DNA of 33,263 nt, from contig CAIYQA010000320.1 of assembly GCA_903928175.1 (NCBI GenBank), positions 1 through 33,263 of the forward strand. Reading direction: 5' to 3'. The notes beneath the pieces were generated by a model. It was not told where the DNA came from and made no database searches. It was given only the letters and a program-made list of their open reading frames with translations. Both the position numbers and the translations under genes were made by a program. Of this stretch, positions 1 through 9,181 are shown one piece after another (within the stretch, counting starts at the first letter, position 1; each line of letters begins with the position of its first letter). The DNA is from an uncultured Spartobacteria bacterium (GTDB taxonomy: Bacteria > Verrucomicrobiota > Verrucomicrobiia > Chthoniobacterales > Chthoniobacteraceae).

Positions 1-2
1 AC

Positions 3-1007
3 AAGAGGCCCAACCTGCTGCTGCACGACCCGGAACGCCTGCTTCGTATTTTAACCAATCCACAGCGTCCGGTACAACTCATCCTTGCAGGCAAGGCACA
101 TCCGGCAGACCAGGCGGGGCAAGCCCTGATCAAGGAATGGATACGGTTCATCCGGCGGCCCGAGGTCCGTTCCCATGTGATCTTCCTCAGCGACTATGAC
201 ATGCATTTGACTGGACACTTGGTGCAGGGCGTGGATGTCTGGATCAACACGCCGCGGCGGCCTTGGGAGGCGTGCGGAACAAGCGGCATGAAGGTGCTCG
301 TCAACGGAGGTATCAATCTCTCGGAATTGGACGGCTGGTGGGCCGAGGCATACACCCCGGAAGTTGGGTGGGCGCTGGGCGACGGCCAGGAGCATGGCGA
401 CGATCCAGCTTGGGATGCGGCAGAAGCCGAAGCGCTTTACGAACGGCTCGAACGGGAGGTGATACCGGAGTTTTATGCCCGCGATGGGCAGAATATCCCC
501 GCGGCCTGGGTGCAGCGGATGCGGGAAAGCATGGCCCGGTTGACTCCGCGCTTCTCAGCCAACCGCGCAGTGCGCGACTACACCGAACAACATTACCTCC
601 CGGCTTCTGCCGCCTACCGTTTGCGAACTGCTAATAAAGGCGAAATCGGCAAACAAATGCTCGATTGGAAGCAGGCGCTGAATAGTAAGTGGGACTCATT
701 GCGCTTCGGAGACTTGCGGGTTGAAACCAACGCAGACAACCACTTGTTTGAAGTCGAAATCTTTCTGAACGATCTCACCCCCAATGCAGTGCGAGTTGAG
801 CTTTACGCGGACGGAATCAACTGGGGCGATCCCGTACGAGAAGAAATGCAATGTGAGCGACCCCTACCCGATCCCTCCCGTTGCAGTATCTATCACGCTG
901 CGGTGCCCACTGCACGGCCATCAAGCGACTATACGCCGCGAGTAATACCCCGCTGCGACGGCGTCGCAGTTCCCCTGGAAACTGCACAAATCCTATGGCA
1001 ACGTTGA
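3..1007 (+). CDS. glgP: Alpha-glucan (glycogen) phosphorylase, 3' part only
   Basis: Cytoplasmic enzyme that removes glucose-1-phosphate from glycogen or maltodextrin with pyridoxal phosphate as cofactor (GT35). The reading frame is open from base 3, so the N-terminal part lies outside the window; the tracked start at 177 is internal. About 334 residues are visible. GKAHP lies near the left edge. GTSGMKVLVNGG, around residue 97 of the fragment, holds the lysine that binds PLP in this family. The C-terminus has the usual short-form ending (DYTPRVIP...VPLE...ILWQR), so the 3' end looks complete. It is convergent with pgl. Its glucose-1-phosphate product would feed, through glucose-6-phosphate, the pentose phosphate genes that follow. 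The family is certain; the exact glucan substrate is not. Confidence 0.93.
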   Translation, partial: KRPNLLLHDPERLLRILTNPQRPVQLILAGKAHPADQAGQALIKEWIRFIRRPEVRSHVIFLSDYDMHLTGHLVQGVDVWINTPRRPWEACGTSGMKVLVNGGINLSELDGWWAEAYTPEVGWALGDGQEHGDDPAWDAAEAEALYERLEREVIPEFYARDGQNIPAAWVQRMRESMARLTPRFSANRAVRDYTEQHYLPASAAYRLRTANKGEIGKQMLDWKQALNSKWDSLRFGDLRVETNADNHLFEVEIFLNDLTPNAVRVELYADGINWGDPVREEMQCERPLPDPSRCSIYHAAVPTARPSSDYTPRVIPRCDGVAVPLETAQILWQR

Positions 1008-1047
1008 TCGGCCTTAAGTGCTTCGCAGTGAACGTTTATTTTTCCGC

Positions 1048-1066
1048 AAAAAGCCTGAGCCTTTTT
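1048..1066. terminator. Weak bidirectional hairpin between glgP and pgl
   Basis: AAAAAG and CTTTTT can pair across a 7-nt loop exactly between the convergent stop codons of glgP and pgl. The A-rich and T-rich arms could give a U-tract on either strand. The stem is AT-only except for one pair, so it is a weak call. Confidence 0.3.
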
Positions 1067-1751
1067 ACAACAGAGATGCAGCCATGCGGTCTGCGAACAC
1101 CAAAGCCTGAACCCGGTCAATTCTACCGGCCGGGATTGTAGCATCACCGTCTCGCAGCCGGACGAGCATTTTCGCCTTCTCTCGGCCAGTCACCACCCAA
1201 AGGATGCAGCGGGAACGGTTGAGAATTGGAAACGTCAACGTCATCCGGCGTCTTCCGTGCCAAACCTCGGTCAACACGACATTTGAATCGGTCACATCAA
1301 GCACCGGGTCGCCGGGAACGAGTGAGGCGGTGTGTCCATCTACTCCAAGACCCAGATGGACGAGGTCGAACACCGGAGGCAAACCGGCGATCTCCCCGAG
1401 AGTCCGAGCATAGCGGGAGATCGCTGCCTCCAGGTCTGTGGATTCCACCGGCATGGCATGGATATTATTGGGGTTTAGCGGAGTTGCGTTTAAGCATTCG
1501 AGCAGGGGAGTAAGGTTACGATCCGGGTCTCCCGCAGGTGCCACCCTCTCGTCCACCTGCACCACATGTACGTGGTTCCACGGAATCCTCTCAACCGCCA
1601 GGGAGTGTAGCATCAGCCACGGAGTTTTGCCGCCGCTGAATGCGACGACGAAGCGACCGCGCGTTTTTATGGCCGTTCGTGCTTCCGCGGCGATAAATGA
1701 GGCAGCATGGCGAGCGACTGATGTAGCGTCGGGATAAACGAGGAATTTCAT
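1065..1751 (-). CDS. pgl: 6-phosphogluconolactonase (DevB family)
   Basis: Hydrolyses 6-phosphogluconolactone to 6-phosphogluconate, the second step of the oxidative pentose phosphate pathway, in the cytoplasm. The 228-residue length is normal for the DevB/SOL type. Visible family motifs are SGGKTP (residues 39-44), VDERVAP with DPDRNL following, and GLGVDGHTASLVPGD in the C-terminal half, the phosphosugar-binding signature shared with glucosamine-6-phosphate isomerases. It is transcribed away from the SDR gene and converges on glgP. The upstream ribosome-binding site is poor (GAG only), so the start is chosen from the domain boundary. The enzyme completes the route between zwf and gnd, found later on the opposite strand. 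Confidence 0.93.
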   Translation of the reverse strand: MKFLVYPDATSVARHAASFIAAEARTAIKTRGRFVVAFSGGKTPWLMLHSLAVERIPWNHVHVVQVDERVAPAGDPDRNLTPLLECLNATPLNPNNIHAMPVESTDLEAAISRYARTLGEIAGLPPVFDLVHLGLGVDGHTASLVPGDPVLDVTDSNVVLTEVWHGRRRMTLTFPILNRSRCILWVVTGREKAKMLVRLRDGDATIPAGRIDRVQALVFADRMAASLL

Positions 1752-2020
1752 GGCATCTCGGATTTTCCGTGGGAGCGGCAGAAACCATCGTCATCTGATG
1801 GATGTGCGGAGGGCCGCTGGCCCTTCTGCCAAATCGTATGCGCAACGGCTATTGGCGGGATTGAGGGCAAATCGCCGAGTATGATTACTTGAGACGGCAT
1901 TTATTTCTCCCAACCGTCCGCCATCTGCCGATGCGATGAATTACCGATCAATTTTTTCGGGTTCATAGAACCACTTGTCTCCTGCGGAACGCATCCCATG
2001 CACAAAATGCCAGAAATCTC
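1752..2020. promoter_or_regulatory. Divergent intergenic region between pgl and SDR gene
   Basis: This 269-bp gap separates two divergent genes and must hold their promoters. One structure stands out: AGGGCC-gct-GGCCCT at 1810-1824, a perfect 6-bp hairpin with a 3-nt loop lying in the expected pgl leader. I see no convincing -35/-10 pair and no short coding region. Confidence 0.35.
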
Positions 2021-2812
2021 ATGAATACAAATTCCTATCCTTCAATCACGCTCTCCTCAGAGCAGCTTTCGGGTCGGATCGCCGTTGTAACGGGTGCCTC
2101 CAGCGGTATCGGCGCGGCGACGGGCAAACTCCTTGCCATGCGCGGAGCCAAGGTGGCACTGATGGCCCGTCGCAAAAACCTCCTGGATCAACTTGTGACG
2201 GAAATCACGGCATCCGGCGGCGCAGCCTTTGCCTTTGAGGTGGATGTCACCAACCAGGCATCGGTCGATGTGGCAGCCCAAGCCGTGGCGGATAAACTCG
2301 GCGTTGTGAACCTCGTGGTTAACAACGCGGGCATCATGCTACCCGCGCCCATCGTCGAAGGCCGCACCGAAGACTGGGTTCGCATGATCGACCTGAATGT
2401 TACCGGAGCGATGCGGGTTATTGGTGCGTTTGTGCCAGTTCTGATCCAAGCCGCCGGCGACGGCCAACCGGCTGATCTTGTCAACATCTCTTCCATTGCC
2501 GCCCAGTATGTTTTCCCGTCTTTCGCAGTTTATAGCGCCACGAAAGCGGCGATCAGCCACCTCTCGCGCCATTTGCGCATGGAACTGGGGCCTAAGGATG
2601 TGCGCGTCTCCATGATCGAACCCGGAATTGTTGCGACCGAATTGCAGAGTCATGTCACAGACCCGGGCACGCTCGATTGGTTGGTTAGTTCCAAAAAAAC
2701 GATGGACTGGTTGCAACCCGAGGACATCGCCGAAGCGATCACTTTCGCCGTTGGCTTGCCTAAACATGTCAATCTCCAGCAAGTCACCATCATGCCGACC
2801 CGTCAAGTATAG
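2021..2812 (+). CDS. Short-chain dehydrogenase/reductase (SDR) family oxidoreductase
   Basis: A classical SDR of 263 residues with all family landmarks: the NAD(P)-binding TGASSGIG (24-31), NNAG (101-104), the catalytic serine in NISS (about 157-158) and YSATK (Tyr171, Lys175). Such enzymes reduce carbonyls or oxidise alcohols with NAD(P). The ARR after the second beta strand (about 49-51) hints at NADPH preference; this is inference. The substrate cannot be told from sequence. It lies between pgl and a DUF488 gene and may use NADPH made by the neighbouring pathway. No strong ribosome-binding site is visible, so the start could lie up to about 15 codons downstream. Confidence 0.9.
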   Translation: MNTNSYPSITLSSEQLSGRIAVVTGASSGIGAATGKLLAMRGAKVALMARRKNLLDQLVTEITASGGAAFAFEVDVTNQASVDVAAQAVADKLGVVNLVVNNAGIMLPAPIVEGRTEDWVRMIDLNVTGAMRVIGAFVPVLIQAAGDGQPADLVNISSIAAQYVFPSFAVYSATKAAISHLSRHLRMELGPKDVRVSMIEPGIVATELQSHVTDPGTLDWLVSSKKTMDWLQPEDIAEAITFAVGLPKHVNLQQVTIMPTRQV

Positions 2813-2843
2813 GAGTCCATAAAAAAAGGCATTTATCACAAAG

Positions 2844-2876
2844 CGGAAACGGCTGCCGCATGTCTTTTCGTTTCCG
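2844..2876. terminator. 8-bp inverted repeat after the SDR gene
   Basis: CGGAAACG and CGTTTCCG form a perfect 8-bp stem around a 17-nt loop, between the SDR stop and the next gene. There is no T-tract, so termination is only a possibility. Confidence 0.3.
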
Positions 2877-2911
2877 GCAAGGCCGCACGGCTCCTCCTGC
2901 TCGTTTTCTGC

Positions 2912-3304
2912 ATGATGATCCACATCAAGCGCGTGTATGAGGAGGAGGCGAAGGAGGATGGCGAACGTTTTCTCGTGGAACGCCTCTGGCCACGAGGAAT
3001 CAAAAAGGAGATCTTGCACATTAAGGCTTGGTGCAAGGAGGTGGGCCCAAGCACCGATTTGCGCAGGTGGTTCAACCACGACCCTGCAAAATGGAAGGAA
3101 TTCCAGTCCCGCTATCGCGCTGAGTTGGACGGGAATCCCGCAGCCTTGCACCCGTTGCTGGATGCGGCTCGGCGTGGCCCCATCACCCTCATCTACAGTT
3201 CCCACGACAGGGAACACAACAACGCAGTGGCGCTCGCGTCTTATTTGAAAGAGCAGCTTGTCGGCGCAAAGCGCCAAAGACATGCGGCAAAGAGCGGAGC
3301 GTAA
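2912..3304 (+). CDS. DUF488 family protein (YeaO type)
   Basis: A small cytoplasmic protein of 130 residues matching the YeaO branch of DUF488: IKRVYE near the N-terminus, then [25 protein letters not shown] and, near the C-terminus, [16 protein letters not shown]. The biochemical role of this family is not established. There are two adjacent possible starts (ATGATG). The stop is 10 bp before the transketolase ATG, so the two are probably co-transcribed. A second, longer DUF488 protein of a different branch is encoded at 19124-19702. Confidence 0.87.
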   Translation: MMIHIKRVYEEEAKEDGERFLVERLWPRGIKKEILHIKAWCKEVGPSTDLRRWFNHDPAKWKEFQSRYRAELDGNPAALHPLLDAARRGPITLIYSSHDREHNNAVALASYLKEQLVGAKRQRHAAKSGA

Positions 3305-3314
3305 AGGGCAATTT

Positions 3315-5381
3315 ATGAACCCGGAACTCGATAACCTTTGCGTCAACACCATCCGTTTTCTGGCAGTGGACGCCGTTCAAAAAGCCAATAGCGGACACCC
3401 CGGCTTGCCACTCGGAGCCGCACCGATGGCCTATGTCCTCTGGTCGCGCTTTCTGAAGCACAATCCAAAAAATCCTCGTTGGTTTGACCGTGATCGCTTT
3501 GTCTTGTCGGCGGGCCACGGTTCCATGTTGCTCTATAGTTTGCTGCACCTCACCGGCTACGACCTGTCGCTCGCGCAGATCCAGCAATTCCGCCAGTGGC
3601 AGAGCCAGACTCCCGGCCATCCTGAGCGCAACTGCGCGCCGGGCGTGGAAGTCACAACGGGGCCGCTCGGCCAAGGGATGGGCAACGCCGTGGGAATGGC
3701 CATTGCAGAGGCGCATTTGGCTGCGCGCTACAACCGTCCGGGACACGAGGTGATCGACCATTTTACCTATGTGCTGGCGAGCGACGGCGACTTGATGGAG
3801 GGGGTTGCTGCCGAAGCGGCTTCGCTGGCCGGACGATTGAGACTCGGTAAACTTATTTGTCTGTATGACGATAACCGGATTTCCCTCGCGGCTTCTACCG
3901 ATCTGACTTTTACCGAGGATCGTCTGGGCCGTTTTGGGGCTTACGGATGGCATGCTGAAACGGTCGCCGACGGCAACGACCTTGAGGCAATCGAACAAGC
4001 GCTGGCGAGAGCACGCGCGGAGACGGAGCGGCCCTCTCTGATCGCGATCCGCACCCACATTGGCTACGGATCGCCTCACAAGCAGGATACCTTTGAAGCT
4101 CACGGTTCACCACTCGGCGAGGAAGAAGTCCAGTTCACCAAGCAAGCTCTTGGGTGGCCGCTCGAACCGGCATTTTATATCCCCCAAGCGGCGTTGGAGC
4201 ATTTTCACAGAGCTATCGCTACGGGGCAGAGAGAAGAAGAGCAGTGGAACACAAAATCTGAAACGTGGGCACACGCCTTTCCCGATCTTGCATCCGAATT
4301 CCAGCGGATCATCCGAGGTGAACTGCCTGCGGATTGGGGCGCAGACATTCCCACCTTTCCAGTCGACTCCAAGGGGATGGCCACCCGCGTCGCTTCCGGC
4401 AAAGTGATGAACGCCATCGCTCCACGGCTTCCGGAACTGCTCGGTGGCTCGGCGGACTTGGATCCGTCCACCTACACGGCTCTAGCGGGTGAAGGGGATT
4501 TTGGAAGTCTGCGCGCTGTTCCTGGCGTTACGCAAGGCTTGGTTAGGGGCGGTTGGAGCTATGCCGGGCGCAACATTCACTTCGGCGTGCGGGAGCACGG
4601 CATGGGGGCGATCCTCAACGGGATGGCCGCTCATGGCGGCACAACTCCCTACGGAGCGACGTTCCTGATTTTTTCGGATTACATGCGGCCAGCAATCCGA
4701 CTGGCGGCACTCTCGGAACTGCATGTGATCTACGTTTTCACCCACGACAGCATAGGCCTCGGCGAGGACGGGCCGACCCACCAACCCGTAGAACAACTCG
4801 CCAGCTTGCGGATGATCCCGAATTTGATTGTAATCCGCCCCTGCGATGCGAACGAAACCGCCGTTGCCTGGCGCGTGGCGATTGAAACCCGCGACCGGCC
4901 CGTGGCGCTAGTGTTGAGCCGACAAAACGTGCCCACGCTAGATCGTATGCGGTTTGCGTCGGCGGAAGGTTTGAGGAAGGGCGCGTATATCCTGGCCGAA
5001 GCGCCGGACGGCTCGGCCGATGCGATCATGATTGCCACGGGATCGGAGGTCGGCTTGATCGTCGCCGCGCAGGAGCAATTACTCCGAGATGGCATTCGCA
5101 CCCGAGTGGTGTCGATGCCGAGTTGGGAGCTCTTTGCTGAGCAATCGGAAGAATACAGGAACTCGGTATTGCCTTCATCCGTTCGGGCGCGGTTGGCGGT
5201 GGAAGCCGGGTCCCCGCAGGGATGGTTCCGCTATGTGGGAACCAAAAACGGCGATGTGATAGGCATCAACGGCTTTGGCGCATCGGCTCCCGGCAAAGTC
5301 GTGATGCGGGAATACGGGTTCACTGTTGATGCAGTCTGCCAGCGCGCCCGCGCCTTGGTGCGATCAGAAAAGGAGGGATGA
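3315..5381 (+). CDS. tkt: Transketolase
   Basis: Thiamine-diphosphate enzyme that moves two-carbon ketol units between sugar phosphates in the non-oxidative pentose phosphate pathway. I start it at ATG 3315, preceded by AAAGGG, giving 688 residues, the usual size; the tracked start at 3258 would add 19 unrelated residues and overlap the DUF488 gene. Motifs in order: [17 protein letters not shown] near residue 25, [15 protein letters not shown], the ThDP-binding [13 protein letters not shown]...[21 protein letters not shown] with the catalytic glutamate region, and a C-terminal [14 protein letters not shown] segment. rpiB starts 3 bp after its stop, so tkt and rpiB form an operon, probably with the DUF488 gene upstream. 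Confidence 0.96.
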   Translation: MNPELDNLCVNTIRFLAVDAVQKANSGHPGLPLGAAPMAYVLWSRFLKHNPKNPRWFDRDRFVLSAGHGSMLLYSLLHLTGYDLSLAQIQQFRQWQSQTPGHPERNCAPGVEVTTGPLGQGMGNAVGMAIAEAHLAARYNRPGHEVIDHFTYVLASDGDLMEGVAAEAASLAGRLRLGKLICLYDDNRISLAASTDLTFTEDRLGRFGAYGWHAETVADGNDLEAIEQALARARAETERPSLIAIRTHIGYGSPHKQDTFEAHGSPLGEEEVQFTKQALGWPLEPAFYIPQAALEHFHRAIATGQREEEQWNTKSETWAHAFPDLASEFQRIIRGELPADWGADIPTFPVDSKGMATRVASGKVMNAIAPRLPELLGGSADLDPSTYTALAGEGDFGSLRAVPGVTQGLVRGGWSYAGRNIHFGVREHGMGAILNGMAAHGGTTPYGATFLIFSDYMRPAIRLAALSELHVIYVFTHDSIGLGEDGPTHQPVEQLASLRMIPNLIVIRPCDANETAVAWRVAIETRDRPVALVLSRQNVPTLDRMRFASAEGLRKGAYILAEAPDGSADAIMIATGSEVGLIVAAQEQLLRDGIRTRVVSMPSWELFAEQSEEYRNSVLPSSVRARLAVEAGSPQGWFRYVGTKNGDVIGINGFGASAPGKVVMREYGFTVDAVCQRARALVRSEKEG

Positions 5382-5384
5382 CGT

Positions 5385-5849
5385 ATGCGCGTGGGAATTG
5401 CAGCCGACCACGGGGGATTTGATCTGAAGCAACAACTCGCTGTTGCATTGCGCGAGGCGAATAATGAGGTGCTGGATTTCGGGCCCTCGGAGCGTAATCC
5501 GTTGGATGACTATCCTGATTTTGTAATACCGCTGGCGCGTGCCGTAGCCGGGAATAAGGTTGAACGCGGCGTGGCGGTTTGCGGCAGCGGCGTCGGAGCG
5601 TCAGTTGTCGCAAACAAGGTTCCCGGGGTGCGCGCGGCGTTGATCCTCGATGGATTCTCGGCGCATCAAGGGGTGGAGGATGACGACATGAACATCATTT
5701 GCCTTGGTGGCCGGGTCGTTGGGAACGCCCTGGCTTGGGAGTTGGTGTGCTCGTTTCTCGCCGCCCGGTTCACCGGCGCCGAGCGTCACCGCCGCCGCTT
5801 GGCAAAAATAGCGGGGGTTGAAGGCGTCAGCGCGGAGAAACAAGATTGA
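5385..5849 (+). CDS. rpiB: Ribose-5-phosphate isomerase B (RpiB/LacAB family)
   Basis: Interconverts ribulose-5-phosphate and ribose-5-phosphate. The 154 residues carry the RpiB N-terminus (IAADHGGFDLK, His9), the conserved Asp-Tyr-Pro stretch (DDYPDF) and the catalytic-cysteine loop VCGSGVGASVVANK (Cys66); the commoner form is CGTGIG, so the GSGVG variant is mild. The late DDDMNIICLGGRVVG motif is also typical. An AAGGAGG ribosome-binding site sits 8 nt before the ATG, and the gene follows tkt after 3 bp. Family members can also act on allose- or galactose-6-phosphate, but the setting beside tkt, tal and gnd favours ribose-5-phosphate. It converges on the transaldolase gene. Confidence 0.93.
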   Translation: MRVGIAADHGGFDLKQQLAVALREANNEVLDFGPSERNPLDDYPDFVIPLARAVAGNKVERGVAVCGSGVGASVVANKVPGVRAALILDGFSAHQGVEDDDMNIICLGGRVVGNALAWELVCSFLAARFTGAERHRRRLAKIAGVEGVSAEKQD

Positions 5850-5862
5850 GGTTTTGGAAAGA

Positions 5863-6996
5863 CTAGGAAACTGCGCGAAACCGCGTCGCCATTCCCGCCA
5901 GAGTCTCCAGCAATTTGTCGAAAGGCTTGGTAAATTTTGCGACGGCTTCATCCTCCAGTTGCTGGCTTACGGCATCCAGATTGATCCCGAGTTCCGGCAG
6001 CCGCGCCAACACCGCGCGGGCTTTTTCGATATCGCTTTCCAATCGGGCCGCAGGCACACCGTGATCACGATAGGCATTGAGCGTTTCCATCGGCATGGTA
6101 TTGACCGTGTCCGATCCGATAAGCGCCTCGACGTATTTGACATCCCTATAGGCTGGATTCTTGGTGCTTGTGCTCGCCCAAAGCAATCGCTGAATCTGCG
6201 CGCCATTGTCCGCCAGTTGGCGAAAGCGCTCACTGCCAAAAAGTTCCTTGTAAATCAAATAGGCCATCTTTGCGCAGGCAATGGCGACTTGCCCGCGCGT
6301 CTGCTCCGCCAAGTCCCCATGTTCCCCACCTTGAGTCATGAGCTTTTCGAGCAGCGGGTCTACCAACACATCGATGCGGCTTAGGAAGAAGCTGGCCACC
6401 GAGGTGACGTTCTGCACCGGTTCGCCTTGTGCCACTCGCGCTCTAATTCCAGCGAGGTAAGCATCCGCGACATCTCGATACCGGGGCAGCCCGAAGAGCA
6501 ATGTCACGTTGATGTTGATACCCTCGCTGATGGTTTGCCGGATGGCGGGCAGACCTTCGAGGGTGGCAGGAATCTTAATAAATACGTTGGGCCGATCCAC
6601 CGCCTGCCACAAGCGGCGTGCTTCGGCAATAGTGCCTGCGGTATCGTGCGCAAGGTGCGGGTCGACTTCCAGACTGACGAATCCATCCCTGCCATCCATG
6701 CGTTCATAGAGCGGGCGGAACTCATCCGCCGCACGTTGCACATCTTGCTGGCTGAGGACTTCGTAAATCTCTTTGGGGCTTTTGCCCTCCCTTGCCAAAC
6801 TGCGGATGTCCTCATCGTAATCATGACTTTCCACGATGGCCTTCTCAAAGATTGCTGGATTCGAGGTCATCCCTCGCAATCCATCCTCTTCAATCAAATG
6901 GCGTAGATCGCCGCTGGTAATCAGATCACGCCGGATGTAATCCAGCCATACTGATTGTCCCAACGCTCCAAGTTCTTTCAAGGGATTGTTTTCCAT
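5863..6996 (-). CDS. tal: Transaldolase (long form)
   Basis: Transfers a dihydroxyacetone unit between sedoheptulose-7-phosphate and glyceraldehyde-3-phosphate. I place the start at 6996 (MENNPLKELG), with AAGGAGC about 5 nt upstream, giving 377 residues; the tracked start 10 codons earlier lacks such a site. Landmarks: LGQSVWLDYIRRDLI, GMTSNPAIFEKAI (substrate phosphate region), SLEVDPHLA and PNVFIKIPAT, where Lys141 is the Schiff-base lysine, followed by INVTLLFG. The length matches the roughly 370-residue class seen in cyanobacteria and actinobacteria rather than the 220- or 317-residue types. It is 34 bp downstream of the HAD gene on the same strand and probably co-transcribed. Confidence 0.95.
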   Translation of the reverse strand: MENNPLKELGALGQSVWLDYIRRDLITSGDLRHLIEEDGLRGMTSNPAIFEKAIVESHDYDEDIRSLAREGKSPKEIYEVLSQQDVQRAADEFRPLYERMDGRDGFVSLEVDPHLAHDTAGTIAEARRLWQAVDRPNVFIKIPATLEGLPAIRQTISEGININVTLLFGLPRYRDVADAYLAGIRARVAQGEPVQNVTSVASFFLSRIDVLVDPLLEKLMTQGGEHGDLAEQTRGQVAIACAKMAYLIYKELFGSERFRQLADNGAQIQRLLWASTSTKNPAYRDVKYVEALIGSDTVNTMPMETLNAYRDHGVPAARLESDIEKARAVLARLPELGINLDAVSQQLEDEAVAKFTKPFDKLLETLAGMATRFRAVS

Positions 6997-7030
6997 AATG
7001 CTCCTTCCATAGCTGCTGCTTTTCAAACCG

Positions 7031-7642
7031 TTATCCGAGCAATTTTTCCAACTCGACTTGTGTTGTCGCGAGGCTGGTGTGATGCACCCCGTGAATCCCT
7101 AGACCAGAAGCAACTTCCACAAACATTCGGCGGTCATCCACATAAACCACCTCCTCCGGCACCGCTTGTGCGGCATCGAGAGCGAGCCGGTAGATGTCTT
7201 CGTCGGGCTTTCGGTAATGCACAAATGCGGAGCAAATATAGAAATCCACCAGACTTCCCAACCCGAAGTTTTGCACGCGGTGCTCGGTAAGTTCCCGCCC
7301 CTCATTGCTGACTGCCACGACCCGCAGGCTGTGGCGCGTTTTGAGCTTGGAAAAGTAGTCGATGGTCTCCGGGAATGGCTGTGATTGGGCGAACAAAAAC
7401 GCCCTGAATTTCTCCCGAGTGAACGCCCGCGGTTGATTGAAGACGACCAAGTCCAGGTAGCGGTCGAGAGTCATTTTTCCGACTTCATACGTGACGAAGG
7501 TCATGTGATGGCGATCGTTCATCTCCTCCTGGTCAAGACCGAATTCGGCTGCGGCGAGTTTGCGCATGTGACGATCCCAGCCGTTGGTTAGGAGCACGTT
7601 GCCAATATCGAGAAACAATGTGGTAATGGGATTTCCGCGCAT
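7031..7642 (-). CDS. HAD-superfamily hydrolase (YihX-like sugar-phosphatase type)
   Basis: A HAD-IA phosphatase of about 203 residues. The start at 7642 is preferred because GAAAGGAC lies just upstream; the tracked start adds 10 residues. Motif I is FLDIGNVLL, with the nucleophilic Asp followed by Ile-Gly-Asn rather than the usual Leu-Asp-Gly; the DxGN form is known in YihX-like glucose-1-phosphatases. Motif II is AVSNEG, motif III is the Lys in YRKPDEDIY, and motif IV is YVDDR. It sits directly upstream of tal and divergent from gnd, so a sugar phosphate is a reasonable substrate, but this is inference. The second acidic residue of motif I is absent, so general acid-base catalysis may differ from standard members. 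Confidence 0.85.
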   Translation of the reverse strand: MRGNPITTLFLDIGNVLLTNGWDRHMRKLAAAEFGLDQEEMNDRHHMTFVTYEVGKMTLDRYLDLVVFNQPRAFTREKFRAFLFAQSQPFPETIDYFSKLKTRHSLRVVAVSNEGRELTEHRVQNFGLGSLVDFYICSAFVHYRKPDEDIYRLALDAAQAVPEEVVYVDDRRMFVEVASGLGIHGVHHTSLATTQVELEKLLG

Positions 7643-7777
7643 CGTTGTCCTTTCTCGCCCGATTGGCGGCAAAGCCCGGCGGTCTACGCCAGAATTCGCA
7701 GCCGCGTGATGAAAAGGCCGTGGAGTTCCTTACAGTCAACTCCCTCCGAAATCCGATTTATGGGGAGGGGTTGAGAA
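7643..7777. promoter_or_regulatory. Divergent promoter region between HAD-tal and gnd-zwf
   Basis: This 135-bp gap lies between genes read in opposite directions and must contain both promoters. GAGGGG just before the gnd ATG is its likely ribosome-binding site. I do not see a clear operator palindrome. Confidence 0.4.
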
Positions 7778-9181
7778 ATGAACGAAAAATGCGAACTTGG
7801 GATGGTCGGGCTTGGCGTGATGGGGCGCAATTTGCTGCTCAACATGGCCGATCATCATTACAGGGTTGCGGGTTATGACAGGGACGCAGGGAAGGTTGCC
7901 TTATTGGGCGGATATGGGCCAAACATCCAAACGTTTGACAATGTCGGGGGCTTTGTCGCCGCGTTGCGGGAACCACGCGTTGTCATGATGCTGGTGCCGG
8001 CCGGCCCGCCGGTCGATTCCGTGATTCACGATCTGTTGCCGCATCTCACAGAGGGGGATTGCATCATCGATGGCGGCAATTCCTTCTTCAAGGACACCGA
8101 CCTGCGTCAGCGGACGCTTGCGGAACGCGGCATCCATTTTCTTGGCGTCGGGGTTTCTGGCGGCGAAGAAGGCGCGCGCCATGGTCCCTCGATGATGCCG
8201 GGCGGGCCACGACAAGCATGGGAGCGTGTCCGCCCAGTCTTCGAGGCTATTGCCGCGCAGGTGGACGGCGAGCCTTGCGTGAGCTACATGGGGCAGGGCT
8301 CAGCGGGGCATTTTGTAAAAATGGTTCACAACGGAATTGAATACGGGATCATGCGGCTGATTGCGGATGCCTACGACTTGATGAAACGAGGCATGAACCT
8401 CAATGACGACGAACTGAGCGCTGTTTTTGATCAATGGAACGGGACAAACCTGCGCGGTTTCCTAGTGGGAATCACCGCCCACATCTTCCGAAAAATGGAC
8501 GAGAAGACCGGCAAAAGGCTTGTCGATGTGATTCTGGACGTCGCAAGGCAAAAAGGAACCGGCATGTGGACTTCGCAGACCGCAATGGAACTCCACGTCC
8601 CCGTTCCCACCATCGACATCGCAGTATCGATGCGTGATCTTTCCACCCTCAAAACCGAACGGGTCACCGCAAGCAATCTCTTGGGCGGTTCTGCAACCAT
8701 GCAGGTTGGTGACAAGGAGGCGTTGCTCACGCAAATGCCCCGCGCGCTCTACGCCGGAATGCTGATCACTTTTGCCCAAGGGATGGCGCTTTTGCACGTT
8801 GCGTCTCGCAGTTGTGGGTATGATTTGAACTTGGAAAGCGTTGCGCGCATCTGGCGTGGCGGATGCATCATCCGGTCGGCGTTGCTTGATCCGATCTCTG
8901 TTGCATTTCACGCTCAGCCTGATTTGCCGAATCTGTTGCTCGACCCTGCCATAGCAACCGAGCTTTCCACACGGGAAACTGATTTGCGCGCGGTGGTTTG
9001 CGCTGCAGTCGCCCACGGTATTCCTGTGCCGGGATTGATGTCCGCACTCGGTTATTATGACAGCTATCGCAGCGCGTGGCTCCCGGCGAACCTGATCGAG
9101 GCGCAACGCGATTTCTTTGGCGCTCATGGCTATGAGCGGATCGACGAAAAAGGAACCTTTCACACGGAATGGACACAATGA
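7778..9181 (+). CDS. gnd: 6-phosphogluconate dehydrogenase (decarboxylating)
   Basis: Oxidises and decarboxylates 6-phosphogluconate to ribulose-5-phosphate, making NAD(P)H. The 467-residue protein has an N-terminal Rossmann motif (VGLGVMGRNLLLNMA, from about residue 9), IDGGNSFFKDT, the substrate-binding GVSGGEEGARHGPSMMPGG, and HFVKMVHNGIEYGIM with the catalytic lysine and asparagine. The all-helical C-terminal domain ends YDSYRSAWLPANLIEAQRDFFGAHGYER, the usual substrate-contact tail. The ATG follows GAGGGG at good distance. The stop overlaps the zwf ATG in an ATGA, so the two are translationally coupled. The operon probably continues into the Rieske and cytochrome b genes. Confidence 0.96.
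   Translation: MNEKCELGMVGLGVMGRNLLLNMADHHYRVAGYDRDAGKVALLGGYGPNIQTFDNVGGFVAALREPRVVMMLVPAGPPVDSVIHDLLPHLTEGDCIIDGGNSFFKDTDLRQRTLAERGIHFLGVGVSGGEEGARHGPSMMPGGPRQAWERVRPVFEAIAAQVDGEPCVSYMGQGSAGHFVKMVHNGIEYGIMRLIADAYDLMKRGMNLNDDELSAVFDQWNGTNLRGFLVGITAHIFRKMDEKTGKRLVDVILDVARQKGTGMWTSQTAMELHVPVPTIDIAVSMRDLSTLKTERVTASNLLGGSATMQVGDKEALLTQMPRALYAGMLITFAQGMALLHVASRSCGYDLNLESVARIWRGGCIIRSALLDPISVAFHAQPDLPNLLLDPAIATELSTRETDLRAVVCAAVAHGIPVPGLMSALGYYDSYRSAWLPANLIEAQRDFFGAHGYERIDEKGTFHTEWTQ

Noticed and set aside
2339-3352. 337-codon minus-strand ORF across SDR, DUF488 and tkt
   Set aside because: Spans three recognised genes on the other strand; no family features.
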